This document shows positions 59,632-64,000 of a stretch of 64,000 nt of DNA, piece by piece (positions within the stretch are counted from its first letter, which is position 1; every line of letters begins with the position of its first letter). The notes under the pieces were generated by a model. That model saw only the letters and a list, made by a program, of their open reading frames with translations, had not been told where the DNA came from and did no database searches. A program made the translations under genes and the position numbers. This DNA comes from Streptomyces avidinii (GTDB lineage: Bacteria; Actinomycetota; Actinomycetes; Streptomycetales; Streptomycetaceae), in the NCBI RefSeq assembly GCF_014650695.1, contig NZ_BMVL01000004.1, positions 513,013-577,012 on the forward strand, in the 5' to 3' direction.

Positions 59632-61869
59632 ATGACAGCGACGACCGACGGCAGCGCCGAGGGCGCTGGCGCTGGCAGCGAAACCACCCCGGGCGCTCCG
59701 CCGCCCGGCCCGCCGGGCCGCAGCGCCGGCCTGGCCGCCGGGCCCCCGGCACCGGCACCGCCCCCGGCGGCGCCGGCCCGGTCCGGCATGGGCGGACCGC
59801 GCGGCGAGTACGGACCACCGGGCGGGCCGACCGGCCTGCTGGGGCGCCCGCTGCGCCGCGGGGCGGGCCCGGCCACCGGGCGCACGGCCGCCCCGGCGCC
59901 CTCCGGAGCGGGCCGCGACACGACCCGGACCACCGGGCGGGCGAGCGCCGACCTGCGCCGGCCCCCGGACGGCGTCCGGCCGGGGGCGTACGAGGCCGCC
60001 GCGCGCGCCACCAGGAACCTGCTGGAGCGCCAGGACCCCGAGGGCTGGTGGAAGGGCGACCTGGAGACCAACGTCACCATGGACGCGGAGGACCTGCTGC
60101 TGCGGCAGTTCCTCGGCATCCGGGACGAGGCCACCACCCGCGCCGCCGCCCTCTTCATCCGGGGCGAGCAGCGGGAGGACGGCACCTGGGCCACCTTCCA
60201 CGGCGGACCGCCCGAACTGTCCGCCACCGTCGAGGCCTACGTCGCGCTGCGCCTGGCAGGGGACGCGCCCGACGCTCCCCACATGAGCCGCGCCTCGGCC
60301 TGGATCCGCGCCCACGGCGGGATCGCCGCCGCCCGCGTCTTCACCCGGATCTGGCTGGCCCTCTTCGGCTGGTGGAACTGGGACCACCTCCCCGAACTCC
60401 CGCCCGAGCTGGTCTTCCTGCCGCCCTGGGTGCCCCTGAACATCTACGACTTCGGCTGCTGGGCCCGCCAGACCATCGTGCCGCTCACCGTGGTCTCCGC
60501 GCTGCGCCCGGTCCGCCCGGCCCCCTTCGCCCTGGACGAGCTGCACGCCGACGCCCGGGTGCCCAATCCCGTCGGCAGACTCGCCCCGCTGACCAGCTGG
60601 GACGGCGCCTTCCAGCGGATGGACAAGGCCCTGCACATCTACCGGCGGTTCGCGCCGCGCCGACTGCGCAAGGCGGCGATGGCCGGCGCCGGCCGCTGGA
60701 TCATCGAACGCCAGGAGAACGACGGCTGCTGGGGCGGGATCCAGCCGCCCGCCGTGTACTCGGTCATCGCCCTGCACCTGCTCGGTTACGACCTGCGGCA
60801 TCCGGTGATGCGCGCCGGACTGGAGTCCCTGGACCGGTTCGCGGTGTGGCGCGAGGACGGCGCCCGGATGATCGAGGCCTGCCAGTCCCCGGTGTGGGAC
60901 ACCTGCCTCGCCGCGATCGCCCTGGCCGACGCGGGACTGCGCCCCGACCACCCCGCGCTGGTCAAGGCCGCCGACTGGATGCTCGGCGAGGAGATCGTCC
61001 GCACCGGGGACTGGGCGGTGCGCCGGCCCGGGCTCGCCCCCGGCGGCTGGGCGTTCGAGTTCCACAACGACACCTACCCCGACATCGACGACACCGCCGA
61101 GGTGGTCCTCGCCCTGCGCCGGATCAAGCACCCCGATCCGGCCCGGGTCGAGGCGGCCATCGCCCGCGGGGTGTCCTGGAACCTCGGCATGCAGTCCAGG
61201 AACGGGGCGTGGGGCGCCTTCGACGCCGACAACACCAGCCCCTTCCCGAACAAGCTGCCCTTCTGCGACTTCGGCGAGGTCATCGACCCGCCCTCGGCCG
61301 ACGTCACCGCCCACGTGGTGGAGATGCTCGCCTTCGAGGGCCGGGCGGGCGATGCGCGGACCCGGCGCGGCATCGCCTGGCTGCTCGCCGAACAGGAGCC
61401 GAGCGGCGGCTGGTTCGGCCGTTGGGGCACCAACTACGTCTACGGGACGGGGTCGGTGGTCCCGGCCCTCGTCGCGGCGGGCATCGCCCCGGGGCACCCC
61501 GCGATCCGGCGGGCCGTGCGCTGGCTGGAGTCCGTACAGAACGAGGACGGTGGGTGGGGCGAGGACCAGCGCTCCTACAAGGACCCGTCCTGGGCCGGGA
61601 AGGGCGCCTCGACCGCCTCGCAGACCGCCTGGGCGCTGATGGCCCTGCTGTCCGCGGGCGAGCGCGAGGGCAAGGCCGTCGAACGCGGCATCGCCCACCT
61701 GGTGGAGACCCAGCGGGAGGACGGCACCTGGGACGAGCCATACTTCACCGGGACCGGATTCCCCTGGGACTTCTCCATCAACTACCACCTGTACCGGCAG
61801 GTGTTCCCGCTCACCGCGCTCGGCCGCTACCTGTACGGGGAACCGTTCGCCCCGGCCGGGGAGGCGTGA
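59632..61869 (+). CDS. shc: Squalene-hopene cyclase with long disordered N-terminal extension
   Basis: This 745-residue cyclase turns squalene into hopene/hopanol at the membrane. The catalytic acid motif is DIDDT (Asp484, Asp486, Asp487). Repeated QW motifs are visible, such as QREDGTWATFHG, QENDGCWGG, QEPSGGWFGRWG, QNEDGGWGEDQ and QREDGTWDE. Homology starts at about residue 116 (PGAYEAAARATRNLLERQDP). The first 115 residues are Pro/Gly/Ala/Arg-rich low complexity and have no counterpart in most cyclases. ATG with AAGGGGAA upstream. Confidence 0.95.
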   Translation: MTATTDGSAEGAGAGSETTPGAPPPGPPGRSAGLAAGPPAPAPPPAAPARSGMGGPRGEYGPPGGPTGLLGRPLRRGAGPATGRTAAPAPSGAGRDTTRTTGRASADLRRPPDGVRPGAYEAAARATRNLLERQDPEGWWKGDLETNVTMDAEDLLLRQFLGIRDEATTRAAALFIRGEQREDGTWATFHGGPPELSATVEAYVALRLAGDAPDAPHMSRASAWIRAHGGIAAARVFTRIWLALFGWWNWDHLPELPPELVFLPPWVPLNIYDFGCWARQTIVPLTVVSALRPVRPAPFALDELHADARVPNPVGRLAPLTSWDGAFQRMDKALHIYRRFAPRRLRKAAMAGAGRWIIERQENDGCWGGIQPPAVYSVIALHLLGYDLRHPVMRAGLESLDRFAVWREDGARMIEACQSPVWDTCLAAIALADAGLRPDHPALVKAADWMLGEEIVRTGDWAVRRPGLAPGGWAFEFHNDTYPDIDDTAEVVLALRRIKHPDPARVEAAIARGVSWNLGMQSRNGAWGAFDADNTSPFPNKLPFCDFGEVIDPPSADVTAHVVEMLAFEGRAGDARTRRGIAWLLAEQEPSGGWFGRWGTNYVYGTGSVVPALVAAGIAPGHPAIRRAVRWLESVQNEDGGWGEDQRSYKDPSWAGKGASTASQTAWALMALLSAGEREGKAVERGIAHLVETQREDGTWDEPYFTGTGFPWDFSINYHLYRQVFPLTALGRYLYGEPFAPAGEA

Positions 61870-62543
61870 TGTCCGCCGCGGGCGGGGACCGGGCCCCGGG
61901 ACCCGACCCGCTGCTGGTGGCCTGCGCGCTGCGCATCGAGCAGGCCGCGCTGCGCAGCGCCGGCGGCGGATCGGGGCGCGGGTCGGGCCGCGGAGCGGCC
62001 GGGCACACCCTGCTGCGCACCGGGATGGGCCCGAGCGCGGCCGAGCGGGCCGTCGGGCGGGCACTGGACCGGCCGGAGATGGACCGGGCCGCCGTCCTCG
62101 CGACCGGGTTCTGCGCCGGGCTGGTCCCCGGTATGCACCCCGGTGACCTGGTCGTCGCCGAGCAGACCCGGGACCCGCAGGGAACCGTCACCTGTACCGG
62201 CAGCGCGCTGCTCGCCGAGGCACTGGCCCGGGCCGCCCCGGGCCGGACCGTGCACACCGGCGCGCTGACCGGATCCGACCACGTCGTCCGCGGCCAGGAG
62301 CGCGCGCAGCTGCGCGCCACCGGCGCCATCGCGGTCGACATGGAGTCCGCGGCCACCCTGTGGGCCGCCACCCGGGGCGGTGGCCGCCCGGTTGCGGCCG
62401 TCCGGGTGATCGTGGACGCTCCGGAGCACGAGCTCGTCCGTATCGGCACGGTTCGCGGGGGAATATCGGCCTTCCGTGTCCTGCGTGCCGTACTGCCCGC
62501 GTTTTATGAATGGCACCGTTCGTTGCTGCTCCCCAGGAGGTGA
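61869..62543 (+). CDS. hpnG: Adenosylhopane nucleosidase HpnG
   Basis: This 224-residue protein has the nucleoside-phosphorylase fold and acts after HpnH, removing adenine from adenosylhopane. Segments are ATGFCAGLVPGMHPGDLVVA, TGALTGSDHVV and AIAVDMESAATLWAAT, as in this family. A Gly/Ser/Arg insertion (GGGSGRGSGRGAAG) lies near residue 35. It overlaps the shc stop as TGATG. Confidence 0.92.
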   Translation: MSAAGGDRAPGPDPLLVACALRIEQAALRSAGGGSGRGSGRGAAGHTLLRTGMGPSAAERAVGRALDRPEMDRAAVLATGFCAGLVPGMHPGDLVVAEQTRDPQGTVTCTGSALLAEALARAAPGRTVHTGALTGSDHVVRGQERAQLRATGAIAVDMESAATLWAATRGGGRPVAAVRVIVDAPEHELVRIGTVRGGISAFRVLRAVLPAFYEWHRSLLLPRR

Positions 62544-62548
62544 GCCAG

Positions 62549-63580
62549 ATGGCCATGCCGCTGCGCCAGTCCATCAGGGTCGGGACGTATCTTCTCGAAC
62601 AGAAGCTCCGCAAGCGCGAGAAGTTCCCGCTGATCGTCGAACTGGAACCGCTCTACGCCTGCAACCTGGCCTGTGAGGGGTGCGGGAAGATCCAGCACCC
62701 GGCCGGGGTGCTCAAGCAGCGCATGCCGGTCGCACAGGCGGTCGGCGCCGTGCTGGAGTCCGGTGCGCCCATGGTGTCCATCGCGGGCGGCGAGCCCTTG
62801 ATGCACCCGCAGATCCACGAGATCGTCCGGCAGTTGGTGGCGCGCCGGAAGTACGTGTTCCTCTGCACCAACGCGATGCTGCTGCGCAAGAAGATCGAGA
62901 AGTTCACCCCTTCCCCGTACTTCGCCTTCGCCGTGCACATCGACGGGCTGCGCGAGCGCCACGACGAGTCGGTGGCCAAGGAAGGCGTCTTCGACGAGGC
63001 GGTCGCCGCCATCAAGGAGGCGAAGAGGCGTGGTTTCCGGGTGACCACCAACTCCACCTTCTTCAACACCGACACCCCGCAGACGATCATCGAGGTGCTC
63101 AACTACCTCAACGACGACCTCCAGGTCGACGAAATGATGATCTCGCCCGCCTATGCCTACGAAAAGGCTCCCGACCAGGAGCACTTCCTGGGCGTCGAGC
63201 AGACCCGGGAACTCTTCAGGAAGGCCTTCGCGGGTGGCAACCGGCGGCGCTGGCGGCTCAACCACTCCCCGCTCTTCCTGGACTTCCTGGAAGGAAAGGC
63301 CGATTTCCCCTGCACGGCCTGGGCCATTCCGAATTACTCCCTCTTCGGGTGGCAGCGCCCCTGCTATCTGATGAGCGACGGCTACGTGCCGACGTACCGC
63401 GAGCTCATCAACGACACCGACTGGGACAAGTACGGCCGCGGAAAGGACCCGCGCTGCGCGAACTGCATGGCGCACTGCGGCTACGAGCCCACCGCCGTCC
63501 TCGCCACCATGGGCTCCCTCAAGGAGTCCCTGCGCGCGGCCCGGGAGACGATCGCCAGCAACCGGGACAAGTCGGCATGA
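62549..63580 (+). CDS. hpnH: Radical SAM adenosylhopane synthase HpnH
   Basis: This 343-residue radical SAM enzyme attaches the 5'-deoxyadenosyl group to hopene. The cluster motif is C38-N-L-A-C42-E-G-C45, followed by SIAGGEPLMHP. The C-terminal Cys-rich region (RCANCMAHCGYEP) fits the HpnH twitch domain. The ATG follows CCAGGAGGTGAG, 5 bp after hpnG ends. Its stop overlaps the aminotransferase start as ATGA. Confidence 0.95.
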   Translation: MAMPLRQSIRVGTYLLEQKLRKREKFPLIVELEPLYACNLACEGCGKIQHPAGVLKQRMPVAQAVGAVLESGAPMVSIAGGEPLMHPQIHEIVRQLVARRKYVFLCTNAMLLRKKIEKFTPSPYFAFAVHIDGLRERHDESVAKEGVFDEAVAAIKEAKRRGFRVTTNSTFFNTDTPQTIIEVLNYLNDDLQVDEMMISPAYAYEKAPDQEHFLGVEQTRELFRKAFAGGNRRRWRLNHSPLFLDFLEGKADFPCTAWAIPNYSLFGWQRPCYLMSDGYVPTYRELINDTDWDKYGRGKDPRCANCMAHCGYEPTAVLATMGSLKESLRAARETIASNRDKSA

Positions 63581-64000
63581 CCGCGCGGTCACCGGAGGAA
63601 GGGGGCGGCCGGGGCAAGGGCTTCGACCTCGGCGCCCTGCTGGCCGAGCGCGGCGCCGAACGCTACGAGCTGCATGCCAAGCACCTCAACCACCAGCTGC
63701 CCCGGATGCTGCACACCATCGGCTTCGACAAGGTCTACGAGCGGGCCGAGGGCGCCCACTTCTGGGACGCCGAGGGCAACGACTACCTGGACATGCTGGC
63801 CGGGTTCGGGGTGATGGGCCTGGGCCGGCACCACCCGGTCGTCCGCCGCGCCCTGCACGACGTCCTGGACGCCCAGCTCGCCGACCTCACCCGTTTCGAC
63901 TGCCAGCCGCTGCCCGGACTGCTGGCCGAGAAGCTGCTCTCGTACAGCCCGCACCTGGACCGGGTCTTCTTCGGCAACAGCGGCACCGAGGCCGTGGAGA
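63577..64000 (+). CDS. hpnO: Aspartate/ornithine-type aminotransferase HpnO, cut by window end
   Basis: Open to the last base, 141 codons are visible. The start has FDLGALLAERGAERYELHAK, then HTIGFDKVYERAEGAHFWDA and GLGRHHPVVRRALHDVLDAQ. VFFGNSGTEAVE is the fold-type I PLP-enzyme segment. In hopanoid operons this gene is HpnO, which makes aminobacteriohopanetriol. The PLP lysine lies outside the window. Confidence 0.9.
   Translation, partial: MTARSPEEGGGRGKGFDLGALLAERGAERYELHAKHLNHQLPRMLHTIGFDKVYERAEGAHFWDAEGNDYLDMLAGFGVMGLGRHHPVVRRALHDVLDAQLADLTRFDCQPLPGLLAEKLLSYSPHLDRVFFGNSGTEAVE

Overview
The window looks like a Streptomyces chromosome. Base composition is very GC-rich with strong G/C bias at third codon positions. 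GTG and TTG starts are common, and there is a WhiB-like protein, an SsgA-like sporulation protein and a complete front end of a hopanoid operon. From memory, the order from an SCO6745-type protein through idi to the hopanoid genes matches the S. coelicolor SCO6745-SCO6769 neighbourhood. No rRNA, tRNA, insertion sequence, CRISPR array or prophage was seen.

1-13 kb is a mix of small regulatory and stress genes. It holds a truncated VOC protein, a frameshifted alpha/beta hydrolase facing a TetR regulator, and a short WhiB-like protein. A four-gene minus-strand operon encodes a WXG100-like protein, a larger type VII-type protein and two uncharacterised partners. A diiron acyl-ACP desaturase follows, with two tandem operator-like inverted repeats over its promoter. 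Next come an ABC-F ATPase with an attenuator-like leader, an SsgA-like protein, an amidohydrolase remnant, a secreted BNR-repeat protein, a GNAT enzyme, a YciI/endonuclease V divergent pair and a saccharopine-dehydrogenase-like reductase.

13.5-28 kb starts with a secreted PKD protein carrying three repeats. It continues with a fatty-acid block: a CoA-transferase/racemase, an F420-type LLM oxidoreductase, an acyl-CoA dehydrogenase, a thiolase and a FadB-type fusion. A MerR regulator lies divergent to a FadD15-like acyl-CoA synthetase. An XRE/TPR regulator follows, divergent from a mini-operon of very small genes, with a phased iteron array between them, and then a HAD hydrolase.

28-47 kb holds a secreted sphingomyelinase-like phosphodiesterase, an MpaB-type oxygenase, a secreted M1 peptidase, an SCO6745-family protein and the RNA-binding protein Tex. 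These are followed by an ImmA/IrrE peptidase coupled to a 7-TM protein, an SDR, a second ABC-F ATPase, two DJ-1/PfpI-fold proteins (one with an AraC domain), an enoyl-CoA hydratase, an HdeD-like membrane protein, a HATPase anti-sigma-type protein, idi, and a methyltransferase-acetyltransferase fusion.

47.4-54.5 kb is the most interesting module. Seven tightly packed genes encode two CDP-alcohol phosphotransferases, a sugar/polyol nucleotidyltransferase, a glycerol-1-phosphate-dehydrogenase-like enzyme, a family 2 glycosyltransferase and a TagGH-like ABC exporter. Together they look able to make a CDP-activated polyol, transfer it to an alcohol acceptor, glycosylate it and export it. The product cannot be named from sequence.

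54.8-64 kb is the hopanoid operon: hpnC, hpnD, a small uncharacterised gene, hpnE, a polyprenyl diphosphate synthase, squalene-hopene cyclase, hpnG, hpnH and the start of hpnO. Almost every junction is translationally coupled. Idi at 45 kb supplies the isoprenoid precursor balance for this pathway. Three genes elsewhere (518-1409, 25594-25817, 28381-28609) show apparent frameshifts, which may be real decay or assembly error.
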